NCBI RefSeq assembly: GCF_026810365.1
Contig: NZ_CP113948.1
Coordinates: 1,885,001-1,949,000, forward strand
Origin: Flavobacterium praedii
GTDB lineage: Bacteria > Bacteroidota > Bacteroidia > Flavobacteriales > Flavobacteriaceae
Length of the DNA: 64,000 nt
Direction of reading: 5' to 3'
Shown here: one piece after another, positions 52,670 to 61,622 of the stretch
How positions within the stretch are numbered: the first letter of the stretch is position 1
Layout: each line of letters opens with the position of its first letter
The notes under the pieces: generated by a model
Database searches by the model: none
Told to the model about the DNA's origin: nothing
The model's input: the letters and a program-made list of their open reading frames with translations, nothing else
Position numbers and translations under genes: made by a program

Positions 52670-54184
52670 TTACTTTTTGGTTGAATATTCTTTTTCCATT
52701 TGGGTAATGATACTTTTTATGGCTTCGGAACCAATTCCTTTGGCTTTGATTACTTTGTTTTTATCCAAAATATAAATCACAGGAGTGGTTACCACATCAT
52801 ATTTATCTTTGAGATTATTGATATGAACGCCATCGTAGACATTGATCCAATCGATTTTATTGTCAATTATGTATTTCTTATATTTCTCAAAATCGTTTTG
52901 AGTGTAGACTCCAAAAATCTTGACGTCTTTATTTTCTTTTAGAAAATCGTGGTACATTTCTAGAATTTTCGGCACTTCTTTTTGACAATGTCCACAGTCC
53001 ACATCCCAAAAAAGTAAAATCAAATAATCGGCTTTTATGCTGGATAAAGTCACATAGGATTGTTCAATTTCCGGTTTATTATCATAGTAGATTTTGGTTA
53101 TTTCTTCGCTAGTTTTGGCAGTATCAAAACCCATTTTGGCAATTTTATCATGAGTAGGAACATCTATCATGTAGAGTTCCGGAGCTATTTTTCCGAGTTG
53201 TAATGGTGCCAAAACGTTGCCTCTATCAATAATAATTTTGATCACACTATCATCATAAACCCCTTTGGCTTTGCCTGTTTTAAAATAATTATCAACCATG
53301 TACACAAAAACTTTATCCATTCCCATGATTTTTGGAATTTCATAAGTTTGGGTAAAATAGGCCAATAAAAGCATATTCATTTTGGTATCTTGTTTGGTTT
53401 TGAGCATCATTCGATCAATTTCAACACAAATAGAATCAGGATGTTGCACCACAACCGTATTGAAATATTGTTTTAATTTATTGGTAAAAAAGGGATTACG
53501 CAACATGGCATCATCTTGAAAATTGACACCGTCCCAAAAATGTTTTTTGTAATAATGATAGGCAAAAATACTGTCAGGTCTGCCATTGGAAGCTTTTGGA
53601 ATGTCTTTGGTTGTTTTATCCGTTTTTAAATTGATGATTTCAGAAAGATAAGTTCCTCTATTTTGACCTATAAAATTCAAATCATTTTCTAGAATTGCGT
53701 CATTTAATACTTTGAATTCTTTGGTCAAAAGTGCCGTAGAATCAGGTTTCTTTTGCTCTTTTATATTTTTTTTAAAAGCATCAAATTCCTTGTTTTTGGT
53801 AGTTACAAAACGAATATAGTTAAAGAAACTTTCGTTTTGTTTGGAATTAACCGCTTTTAAATTCTCTAGTAAATTGTTTTTATCCGAAATTATTTGTTGC
53901 TTTTGGGTCTGCTCATCAACAATAAAATCAAAATAATTTCCTTTTTCCTGACTTAGCAGAAAGTAAACTCCTTTGTCTAAATTTTTTTTTCCTTTGAAAA
54001 CAATATTTCCGTTGACCACTTTTTTGCACGTATCGGAAACGTACAATTTGTCAAACTGATAAAAGGCAAGATAAGCAACTGTATCTTTACAATTGCGCAA
54101 ATTAATTTTAATTTCATGACCTGATTGTGCTTGCAAAGAGGTTAGCGTCAATACAAGGATAATACTCCATACCATTTTCTTCAT
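52670..54184 (-). CDS. Thioredoxin-fold protein, TlpA-like (DUF5106 type)
   Basis: A 504-residue exported protein with a signal peptide (about 1-20, ending SLQAQSG). A DUF4369-like beta domain and a helical middle domain (DUF5106 type; SIFAYHYYKKHFWDGVNF) precede a C-terminal thioredoxin domain with LLFWDVDCGHCQKEVPKI: a CGHC redox pair rather than the CPPC of classic TlpA. It ends with VTTPVIYILDKN, the cis-Pro loop. It is probably a periplasmic disulfide reductase or carrier. Single gene; -7 box at 54243-54250. Confidence 0.85.
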   Translation of the reverse strand: MKKMVWSIILVLTLTSLQAQSGHEIKINLRNCKDTVAYLAFYQFDKLYVSDTCKKVVNGNIVFKGKKNLDKGVYFLLSQEKGNYFDFIVDEQTQKQQIISDKNNLLENLKAVNSKQNESFFNYIRFVTTKNKEFDAFKKNIKEQKKPDSTALLTKEFKVLNDAILENDLNFIGQNRGTYLSEIINLKTDKTTKDIPKASNGRPDSIFAYHYYKKHFWDGVNFQDDAMLRNPFFTNKLKQYFNTVVVQHPDSICVEIDRMMLKTKQDTKMNMLLLAYFTQTYEIPKIMGMDKVFVYMVDNYFKTGKAKGVYDDSVIKIIIDRGNVLAPLQLGKIAPELYMIDVPTHDKIAKMGFDTAKTSEEITKIYYDNKPEIEQSYVTLSSIKADYLILLFWDVDCGHCQKEVPKILEMYHDFLKENKDVKIFGVYTQNDFEKYKKYIIDNKIDWINVYDGVHINNLKDKYDVVTTPVIYILDKNKVIKAKGIGSEAIKSIITQMEKEYSTKK

Positions 54185-54242
54185 AATTCTGAATCTTCGT
54201 AATACTATTAAGGTTGATAAATCAAATTTTATATTTTGAAAT

Positions 54243-54250
54243 CAAAAATA
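54243..54250 (-). promoter_or_regulatory. -7 box (TATTTTTG) of the TlpA-like gene
   Basis: Minus-strand TATTTTTG matches TAnnTTTG, 58 nt before the ATG. Confidence 0.5.
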
Positions 54251-54338
54251 AACCATTTAGAATTTATTTTCAAATTATTGGCTTTGTGTTTTTTTATTGG
54301 GAAGCAAACAATAAGAAGTAATTCACTTTGTAAATGCT

Positions 54339-54346
54339 TATCTTTG
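54339..54346 (+). promoter_or_regulatory. -7 box (TATCTTTG) of the DUF1456 gene
   Basis: TATCTTTG matches TAnnTTTG, 19 nt before the ATG at 54366. Confidence 0.65.
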
Positions 54347-54365
54347 CAAATTAAATACAAATAAA

Positions 54366-54830
54366 ATGACAAATAACGATATATTCAAAAAACTTCGAGT
54401 AGCCTTGATGTTACGCGACGATCAAATAGTAGAAATTTTAGAATTGGTAGATTTTAGAATTACAAAATCAGAATTGGGAGCTTTTTTCCGTGATGAAAAA
54501 CATGAAAACTATATGGAATGTGGCGATCAAGTATTGCGTAATTTCCTCAATGGTTTGGTAATTCATTTGAGAGGAACCAAAGAAAACCCGAAAAACCCAA
54601 ATGAAGTTTTGGCCAAACACAAAGCTCAAATTCCAGCAAAAGATAGCGATTCTAAAAGAGCAGAATTCAAGCCAAAACCGAAAGATGAAGAAAGAGCAAG
54701 AGGTGATCAAGCCCCTGGAAAATCTAGCGCAGCCAAAAAACCAAGTAAAAAACAATTTCCAAAAGGAAATGATAAAATACAAGTGGTAGAAAAAGTGAAA
54801 TACAATTTTGGTAAAGGAAAAAAACAATAA
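54366..54830 (+). CDS. DUF1456 (YehS-like) protein
   Basis: A 154-residue protein. Residues 1-80 contain two copies of the DUF1456 helical unit (NDIFKKLRVALMLRDDQIVE, then CGDQVLRNFLNGLVIHLRG). The C-terminal half is a long, basic, Pro/Lys-rich disordered tail (PKPKDEERARGDQAPGKSSA) ending in NFGKGKKQ. The family is of unknown function. It is 6 bp upstream of an NAD(P)-binding oxidoreductase gene, with which it forms an operon. Confidence 0.85.
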   Translation: MTNNDIFKKLRVALMLRDDQIVEILELVDFRITKSELGAFFRDEKHENYMECGDQVLRNFLNGLVIHLRGTKENPKNPNEVLAKHKAQIPAKDSDSKRAEFKPKPKDEERARGDQAPGKSSAAKKPSKKQFPKGNDKIQVVEKVKYNFGKGKKQ

Positions 54831-54836
54831 GGTATT

Positions 54837-55493
54837 TTGAAAACCGCTTTAATTATAGGCAGTACCGGTCTTATTGGTTCACAATTACTGCAACTTCTTT
54901 TGGAAAGTGACCAATATTCTAAAGTTATCACTTTCGTGAAAAGAGATGTGGGCATACAACACCCAAAATTAAAACAACATATTATTGATTTTGACAAACC
55001 CGAAAGCTATCAGGATTTAGTTGAAGGTGATGATTTCTTTTGTACCATTGGAACAACCATAAACAAAGCTGGCAGCAAAGAAGCGTTTAGAAAAGTAGAT
55101 TTTGAATATCCTGAACAATTTGCAGAAATTGCTATCAAAAACAAAATCAAACAATTCCTGATTATTTCTTCCCTTGGCGCAGATGCAACTTCCTCTAATT
55201 TTTATTTGAAAACAAAAGGCGAAATTGAAAATTTTCTTAAAGCTTCAACACTTGAAAAAGTGAGTATTTTGAGACCTTCCCTACTTTTAGGCAATCGAAC
55301 CGAATTTAGATTTGGAGAGAAAGTTGGTGCTTTTTTTATGAAAACATTTTCCTTTTTATTTATTGGAAAATTAAAAAAGTACAAACCTATAGAAAGTGCA
55401 ATAGTTGCAAAAGCTCTTTTTGCAATAGCGCAAAAAAATAATAAAGGATTTACAATTTACGAATCGGATTGGATTCAAGAAATTGGAAAATAA
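54837..55493 (+). CDS. NAD(P)H-binding SDR-like protein (HTATIP2/YwnB group)
   Basis: A 218-residue atypical short-chain dehydrogenase. The nucleotide loop is GSTGLIGSQLLQLLLES (residues 7-23; GxxGxxG). The acid-strand motif ITFVKRD follows, then CTIGTTINKAGSKEAFRKVD and the Ser of LIISSLGADATSS, close to the human HTATIP2 and yeast Fmp52 relatives. A catalytic YxxxK is replaced by YLKTKGEIE (Tyr-Lys spaced by two). Oxidoreductase activity unproven. TTG at 54837 is the only reasonable start. It closes the DUF1456 operon and ends in a terminator. Confidence 0.8.
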   Translation: MKTALIIGSTGLIGSQLLQLLLESDQYSKVITFVKRDVGIQHPKLKQHIIDFDKPESYQDLVEGDDFFCTIGTTINKAGSKEAFRKVDFEYPEQFAEIAIKNKIKQFLIISSLGADATSSNFYLKTKGEIENFLKASTLEKVSILRPSLLLGNRTEFRFGEKVGAFFMKTFSFLFIGKLKKYKPIESAIVAKALFAIAQKNNKGFTIYESDWIQEIGK

Positions 55494-55883
55494 CAAACAA
55501 TAAAGCCTGAACATTCGGGCTTTATTATTTATTATTAAAAAATTTAATAATAAATAATAAAAATATTCTTCAGCTACTTTTCAAAAACAAACGCTATTAG
55601 ATACGAAATAAAAAATCTTATTTATGATTTCTCGTAGATTCCTAAAAAAATAGCAATTATTGGATTTAATAGAATAACAATTCAGTTAAAGGTTCAATTT
55701 AAAAGAATATTATTTCTTTATTAATTTGAAAATCAATTTATTTCATTCCATTATACATTAAAATAAACCTAAAATTCCTATCGTGGATATTTATTTTTTA
55801 TTTATTTTTAATCAAAAATGGTTTTGCTATGCTACTGTTTTTTTTTTATCTGAGAATTTAGTCATTCACTTTAAAAAGAAATC
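55494..55883. other. Gap with terminator and long AT-rich leader
   Basis: After the terminator at 55499-55527 the remaining 350 bp up to the MscS gene are AT-rich, with no ORF or clear -7 box that I can defend. Confidence 0.55.
55499..55527 (+). terminator. Terminator of the DUF1456 operon
   Basis: AATAAAGCC-tgaacattc-GGGCTTTATT, 6 bp after the stop. Confidence 0.85.
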
Positions 55884-58373
55884 ATGAACAATTTAAATAA
55901 ATTTTTGCTATTTACTTTTTTATTTGTGGTATTAAACACTTGGGCACAAGGCACCCCTTCTTCAGTTTTACAAACGAAATTCCAGAAAGAGAAAAAACTA
56001 GATTCCTTAATGCAAATACTTCATGCTGAAAATTTAAAAGAAAATAGGGAAAACTATGATTTAAATGTATTACTGAGTGAGCAAAATTCGAGCTTTAACG
56101 GGATTAATCAACAAATTCAAAAAGCAAAAGTAATACTCAAAGAAGGTATAGATTATAAAGGTTTTACATCTGAATTAGCATTACTTATTGAATGGAAAGA
56201 GAAGTGCGTTAAGGGAATAATAAATGATAAAAGCAAAATACAAACGGTACGTGAGCTTACCACTACATCAATATTATTGAATGAATTGCTTAAAAGAACT
56301 AATTTTCAATTGCAACAAATATCAGTAAACAATCAAGCACTTAGTGGAATTCAAAGACGAATTGATTCAATGGCGATTAGCAAAGTATTTTATCAAATTC
56401 CCATTCAAGAAGTTCCTAAAAAGAACTATTATCAGCAAATGGCATTAATGACTAAAGATTTAAGTTTTGCGAACCAAAACTTAAAAAATGCTATTGACAG
56501 CATACAAAAGTTAGAAGTAAAAGGGAATAAATTTAAATTTGATTTAGAGTCTGATATTGCATTAGTCAATTTTGCTAGAAAGGAATTGAATCTGAAAATG
56601 AAAAGTGGAATTTCTGATGTAGTGGAATCTAAAGAAGCATATTTGAGTTTAGTAGAGAATTTTAAACACTCATTTGTAAAAGGCTATTTGTTGTTTGTTT
56701 TTTATGTGGCCAACCAAAGTGGAATTCTTGGTCTTTTAGTATTTTTTATAATTGGTTTAACTTTTTATCTAAGAGTTATACGTTCAAAATATAAAGAAGT
56801 AAATCTTTTTGGAAATTTAAAATATCCAGTCCATGCTTTAAATTATCCTTTACTTTCAGCAATATTGATTATGATTTCAATCTTTCAATTCTTTTTGCCA
56901 TCACCTCCATTTGTTTTCATGGCTTTCTTGTGGATAATTTGTGGAATTGCATTAACAATTATTTTAAAAAAAGCAGAAAATAAATATTGGTATTGGATCT
57001 GGATAGCATTCTTCATACTAAACAATATAGTATTTCAAGACAATCTTTTACTGCTTTATTCACAAAACGAAGCTCGTTTTATCGCTTTTTTAAGTCTAAT
57101 TGGTATAATACTTGGATTATTTATTTTTTCAAACAGAAAAAAAACAGGGAAAGAAATTACAGAAAAAAGCCTTCGTGTAGGTCTAATCATTTTTATAGTC
57201 TTTGAGTTTATTGCTCTTATTCTTATTCTATTTAATAATTACAATTTGGGTAAAATTTTGATGGCTAATGGCTATTTTACGATTTTTATTGTTTATCAAT
57301 TAAGATGGGCATATCGTATTAGTAACGATATTTTGAATTTGTCTTTATATTTTTCGAAAAGTGAGGAAGATTTAGAAAAAGATCCTAACAACGAACTTAA
57401 TGCCGAAAAAAACTTAAAAGTATCAGGTTTTACATATGCATTATTTGCGGTGGGTTGGTATGTTTTGATAAGTAGAAATTCGTATTCCTTCCAAAATTTC
57501 ACCGAACCTATCATTGAAAGTATTTATCAAAAAAGACAGTTTGGAGAATTTACATTTTCATTTGACAATCTCTTTCTATTCTTTTTTATACTGTTCATGT
57601 CGGGACTAAGTACAAGAATCGTTTCATTTTTAACAACCGAAAGTAATTCAAATGGTAGTAGTGCAAAAAAATCAGGTTTAGGAAGCTGGTTATTATTAAT
57701 TCGAATTGCCATTATCACTTTAGGCGTTTTAATTGCATTTATTTCCATAGGAATCCCAATGGACAAAATTGCTTTAATGATAAGTGCCTTAAGTGTTGGT
57801 ATCGGATTTGGTTTGCAAAATGTAATCAATAATTTAGTAAGTGGTTTAATTATTGCCTTCGAAAAACCAATCAATCTCGATGATATTGTTGAAGTTGGTG
57901 GAAATATGGGTAAAATGAAGTCTATTGGTATTCGAAGTAGTGTCATTACAACTTGGGATGGAGCAGATGTTATAATACCAAATGGCGATTTATTAAGCCA
58001 GCATTTGGTAAATTGGACAATGGGTAGTAATAGACGTCGCTTTGAAATTGATTTAGGGGTGGCATACGGTTCCGATTTAAACCAAGTTAAAACGATAATA
58101 ACAAACGTATTAATGGAACATGAATTAATCTTAAAAAATCCTACACCAATGGTTTGGGTAACTAAATTTGGAGAAAGTTCTATTGATTTTGTGATAAAGT
58201 ATTGGGTGCCCCACTTTAATTTCGGTAACGATGTTCGAAATGATATTATTATTGCAATTGATATTGCGTTTAAAATTAATGGAATTGAAATTCCCTTTCC
58301 ACAACAAGATGTACACATTCAATCAAATATAGGAATTGATACTGAAGGAGATACGAAAGAAACAGAGAATTAA
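55884..58373 (+). CDS. Mechanosensitive channel of the MscS/MscK type
   Basis: An 829-residue channel. A signal peptide (about 1-22, FVVLNTWAQ) and a long periplasmic helical domain (about 25-260) are followed by many membrane helices (about 270-560) and the MscS core (about 610-800). The pore-lining helix has GVGIGFGLQNVINNLVSGLI and the beta domain IVEVGGNMGKMKSIGIRSSV and VIIPNGDLLSQHLVNWT, all MscS hallmarks. The big N-terminal domain is as in MscK or the YbiO/YjeP group. It opens under membrane tension to release solutes. Single gene. Confidence 0.92.
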   Translation: MNNLNKFLLFTFLFVVLNTWAQGTPSSVLQTKFQKEKKLDSLMQILHAENLKENRENYDLNVLLSEQNSSFNGINQQIQKAKVILKEGIDYKGFTSELALLIEWKEKCVKGIINDKSKIQTVRELTTTSILLNELLKRTNFQLQQISVNNQALSGIQRRIDSMAISKVFYQIPIQEVPKKNYYQQMALMTKDLSFANQNLKNAIDSIQKLEVKGNKFKFDLESDIALVNFARKELNLKMKSGISDVVESKEAYLSLVENFKHSFVKGYLLFVFYVANQSGILGLLVFFIIGLTFYLRVIRSKYKEVNLFGNLKYPVHALNYPLLSAILIMISIFQFFLPSPPFVFMAFLWIICGIALTIILKKAENKYWYWIWIAFFILNNIVFQDNLLLLYSQNEARFIAFLSLIGIILGLFIFSNRKKTGKEITEKSLRVGLIIFIVFEFIALILILFNNYNLGKILMANGYFTIFIVYQLRWAYRISNDILNLSLYFSKSEEDLEKDPNNELNAEKNLKVSGFTYALFAVGWYVLISRNSYSFQNFTEPIIESIYQKRQFGEFTFSFDNLFLFFFILFMSGLSTRIVSFLTTESNSNGSSAKKSGLGSWLLLIRIAIITLGVLIAFISIGIPMDKIALMISALSVGIGFGLQNVINNLVSGLIIAFEKPINLDDIVEVGGNMGKMKSIGIRSSVITTWDGADVIIPNGDLLSQHLVNWTMGSNRRRFEIDLGVAYGSDLNQVKTIITNVLMEHELILKNPTPMVWVTKFGESSIDFVIKYWVPHFNFGNDVRNDIIIAIDIAFKINGIEIPFPQQDVHIQSNIGIDTEGDTKETEN

Positions 58374-58536
58374 ATTAAAACTAATAAGTACACTAAATAG
58401 CTTTTTATAAATATCATAGGAACATAATATTAAACTCTTTAAAAGCATTATATCTCATCATACACAAGACAAACTAAGGATTTATTTTTAAAATTTATCC
58501 TAATTTTAAATATAGAGATGGGTAAACTAAACAAAA

Positions 58537-58575
58537 AAAAATAGACTGTAAAAATTTAGACAGCCTATTTTTTTT
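58537..58575 (+). terminator. Terminator-like hairpin after the MscS gene
   Basis: AAAAATAG-a-CTGT and ACAG-c-CTATTTTT pair over a short loop, followed by more T. It lies 163 bp after the stop and also near the convergent gene at 58640. Confidence 0.55.
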
Positions 58576-58639
58576 GTAAATACCAGATAGATTGAAAAGA
58601 CTTTTATAAAAAGCTCTTTTTTAACTATTCAACTTATTT

Positions 58640-59212
58640 TTATTGATTACAGTTCGAAGAAGGCTCTATTTTGGCAATTAATTTGTTTCGACTGGTTGTT
58701 TTTAAACATTGATTGGAATTATCATTAAACCAAATTTTATAAGTATTGCCACCTTGTTGATGTGTCTTTTGAAGCTGAAAACCATTATTTGACAATTCTC
58801 CATAAGCCCAAACTGCCTCTTTTTGAGATAAATAACCGTAATTAAAATTACCTTTATTATTGTTGTATTTGTTACTATTATTATGATTATTATAGTTGTT
58901 ATTATAGTTATTACCATTACTGTATCGCCCTTTCCCACAATCTTCTAAAGTGGAATTCACAATGGATTCTATACGACCGTCATAAACTTTTACAGTAACA
59001 CATTTATTCTTACTACTATTGTACCAATTTTGGTAAGCACTATCACCAGATTTATCTGTTTTAATAAATTGATAACCTCTGTCTCTCATTTCTTGATCGA
59101 GATATGAAGCTTTCATATCAATTAAGCCGTTGAAGTCTCTTTGTGCGAATGAAATCATTGTAATAAAAAACATTACGCACACACATGTCAATTTTTTTGT
59201 GATAGTTTTCAT
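58640..59212 (-). CDS. Secreted protein with two homologous domains and an Asn-rich linker
   Basis: A 190-residue protein with a signal peptide (about 1-23, ending MISFAQ). Two related domains of about 60 residues (about 32-92 and 128-188) share the pattern L-x-x-x-G-[YF]-Q-x-x-K-T, W-[YF]-N-x-x-x-x-x-C and end with a Cys (EDC and SNC). They are joined by a 30-residue Asn/Tyr-rich linker (NNYNNNYNNHNNSNKYNNN). No family is recognised. The paired cysteines suggest disulfides in the periplasm or outside. Single gene. Confidence 0.7.
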   Translation of the reverse strand: MKTITKKLTCVCVMFFITMISFAQRDFNGLIDMKASYLDQEMRDRGYQFIKTDKSGDSAYQNWYNSSKNKCVTVKVYDGRIESIVNSTLEDCGKGRYSNGNNYNNNYNNHNNSNKYNNNKGNFNYGYLSQKEAVWAYGELSNNGFQLQKTHQQGGNTYKIWFNDNSNQCLKTTSRNKLIAKIEPSSNCNQ

Positions 59213-59563
59213 AATTGATTTTTTTTAATTTATTAAATAAAGTTACTATTTTTTTTCAACACAAAACAATAGTAATCAGTGATTTAAAAATATATCTTTA
59301 GTGTTTTTGAACTCAATAAATTATTAAATAACTAAATTGAATACAATTTAAAAAATCGAAGTTGTAAAACTTTTAATTATTTAATGAATAAATTTTGTGG
59401 TATTGCCTCTTCATTAATACATAAAAAAGTCGAAAGAGAAAACTTTCGACATAAATAAACTTTTAAACGTATTAAAAAAGTAAAATAGAGATCCTACATA
59501 GTTTTTATTTATTTTTACAACAAAACAGTTAAAATAAAAATGTTACTTTATTTCAATATCTAA
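59213..59563. other. Gap with terminator between two minus-strand genes
   Basis: It contains the terminator at 59423-59450 and an AT-rich remainder that holds the upstream region of the two-domain gene. No gene found. Confidence 0.55.
59423..59450 (-). terminator. Terminator of the pyruvyl transferase gene
   Basis: GTCGAAAG-agaaaa-CTTTCGAC. On the minus strand it is followed by six T, 114 bp after the stop of the pyruvyl transferase gene. Confidence 0.75.
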
Positions 59564-60463
59564 TTAATATCCTAAATAGTCAAATACTTTTTCTGAAAAG
59601 TCTCTATTTATTTGACGGCATTCTTCAAGTACTCCAGAATATCTTTCTGCCTTTTTAAAATCTTTTTCAAAATTTTGAAAACTGGAAAAAATAGGATTGT
59701 ATTTAAAACTATAAAACTTTGAGGATATAGGAACTACAACTACTTTTTTTTCCATTAGTATCCCCCAATACATTGCATGATAACTATCCGTTACGATAGT
59801 ATCGGTTTTTGAAATGAATTCAATTATGGATTCCAAACTAGAACTATTGGATATAGAAGGAAAATCTTTAAACTGTTTTTGAATCGTTTGATTTGTCATT
59901 GATTTTCGATGAAAAATTAAGCCAATTTCATTTACAACGGATGACTTTGTATCTAAAATGGGATGCATACAACTCACACATGGCACCCATTGTGCTTTCA
60001 TATTATAATCACGAACTCCCACTAATCCAAATTTTGATATATCTATATTGTAGTTAGTAACTTTTCCGAATGTCTTTTTATTTTTTTCATTATGTCCAAC
60101 CCCCCATAAAACTGATTTCTTCCCTTTTTGACCAAGTGCTTCAAATAATTTTATTTGGTTTTCAAAACTTGACCTATTCAATAGTCCTCCTCCTCCTATG
60201 ATTAAAGAATTGTCACAAACTTTATTGATAAAATTATCCTTTGAAGAAAGATCCAATGTTTTATAATCAAAAATATCTAAGGAGTGATTTATTCTTTCAA
60301 AATAATGATGTGGACCACAATAAAAATCACCAACATTGTTTTCATCTAGACGATGAATATTAACCACCCCTGTATTACATTGACTGCTTGTTGCAATTTT
60401 TTTCAGTACAGATCTTTTAGAAAAAGATTTTAAAACAGAATTTTTAATTTTTTGTAATAACAT
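59564..60463 (-). CDS. Polysaccharide pyruvyl transferase family protein
   Basis: A 299-residue protein of the PS_pyruv_trans family, whose members add ketal-linked pyruvate from PEP to surface polysaccharides. Typical parts: RLDENNVGDFYCGPHHYFE near the N-terminus, IIGGGGLLNRSSFENQIKLF (about 90-110), a central KSVLWGVGHNEKNKK strand, and the C-terminal TDTIVTDSYHAMYWGILMEK followed by VPISSKFYSFKYNP. It is a singleton, away from the window's other glycan genes (left end). Codon use appears more AT-rich than neighbours, and the adjoining 1.1 kb contains a decayed gene, so this part may be less stable. Confidence 0.85.
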   Translation of the reverse strand: MLLQKIKNSVLKSFSKRSVLKKIATSSQCNTGVVNIHRLDENNVGDFYCGPHHYFERINHSLDIFDYKTLDLSSKDNFINKVCDNSLIIGGGGLLNRSSFENQIKLFEALGQKGKKSVLWGVGHNEKNKKTFGKVTNYNIDISKFGLVGVRDYNMKAQWVPCVSCMHPILDTKSSVVNEIGLIFHRKSMTNQTIQKQFKDFPSISNSSSLESIIEFISKTDTIVTDSYHAMYWGILMEKKVVVVPISSKFYSFKYNPIFSSFQNFEKDFKKAERYSGVLEECRQINRDFSEKVFDYLGY

Positions 60464-60745
60464 CGCAGGAAATTTAAAGAGTAGTAATGGCTATTAAAAA
60501 AAATTGTTTTTTAATATACCACCAATGAACTCATACTGATTATTTGAAAAAATTTTAACTATCTCAATGATAAATTTATAAAATTTTATCTATTAATAAA
60601 CATTTTTATTTTATTTTTTTTACATTCCATTATTTATAAAACACAAATAGTAACTTCACTGAGATCTGAAGTGTTTTTAAATATTATCAATCTCTTTGAG
60701 CTATTATCCTAAATAAATAAACTCTATTGAGTTTTCATATAAAAA
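60464..60745. other. AT-rich gap upstream of the pyruvyl transferase gene
   Basis: Very AT-rich, with no clear promoter box and no gene. It ends where the decayed M61 gene begins. Confidence 0.5.
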
Positions 60746-61544
60746 TTATCCTTTCCAGCATTTTTCTCTTAATTCCATTTTAGATGGATTTAAAAAAATA
60801 TAACCTAATGTATCTACATAATTTATTTTTGCTTTTACTCTTAATTATATTTTACCCATTACGATCTACTTTTATAACCATTGATTTTCCTTCCTTTTGT
60901 TTATATACGCCTCCAAAAATACTCATCAGATCTGAAGTTTCTAATTTCACATCGTTTATACTTAGTATAATGTCATTATTTTGCAGCCCCATCGCATTAA
61001 TAAATTCATTTTCATTATCTGGAACCTATGCAACTCCTTGATTATTTTCTTTATCGATTTTCACATAAGGTTTCTTGCCTACTACAAATGCAAACATAAC
61101 AGGAGTTTTCACAATTACTTCACTAACACCAACTAATTTCAAGTATTGATTATAATCAATTTCTTCTCCTTTTACCACATATTTTTGTAAAAACTAACCC
61201 ACTTCTGGATAAGAAATTTTAGTCTCAACCGAAATTAATTCATCGTCATCAAAAGACCTCTTTTACCATTTTTTTTTAATTTTAATATCTACAGACATTG
61301 CCAAAAAATTCCTTTTTGATACACATTGGGATAAATAACTTTCATTTTGGGATTTACTATATTTTTACTCATTTCAGTAAACGATACTTATTTTGGAAAT
61401 TGAGATTTAGAAATACTATTTTTTTAGTCATTTAGATAAAATTTTTTGATTCGAAACAAAACCTTCATTAACTTGGAGTAATTGTACAAAATATTCTGTT
61501 TTAGATAAAACTCATAATATTTCCCAAAGCAGAGTAATGTCACT
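60746..61544 (-). pseudogene. Decayed M61 (glycyl aminopeptidase) family peptidase, C-terminal half
   Basis: Minus-strand translation with several stops and frameshifts recovers, in order: KTEYFVQLLQVNEGFVSN, FTEMSKNIVNPKMKVIYPN-VYQKG, a frameshift, MSVDIKIKKK, FDDDELISVETKISYPEVG, FLQKYVVKGEEIDYNQYLKL, VGVSEVIVKTP, a PDZ domain (VPDNENEFINAMGLQNNDII, LSINDVKLETSDL) and a final KMELREKCWKG-stop at 60746. This is the order of the C-terminal half of Bacteroidota M61 peptidases. The catalytic HExxH half is missing. At least four in-frame stops exist (for example after PEVG and at GVA). Confidence 0.75.
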
Positions 61545-61622
61545 ATTTTTTTTTACACTTTAATCTACTGAATTTCATAATTTTACATCTATTTATAAAA
61601 AATATTGTAATTCAATATAAAC

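Noticed and set aside
60784..61041. 85-codon plus-strand ORF
   Set aside because: It is the antisense of the decayed M61 PDZ region; the minus-strand translation makes sense, this one does not.
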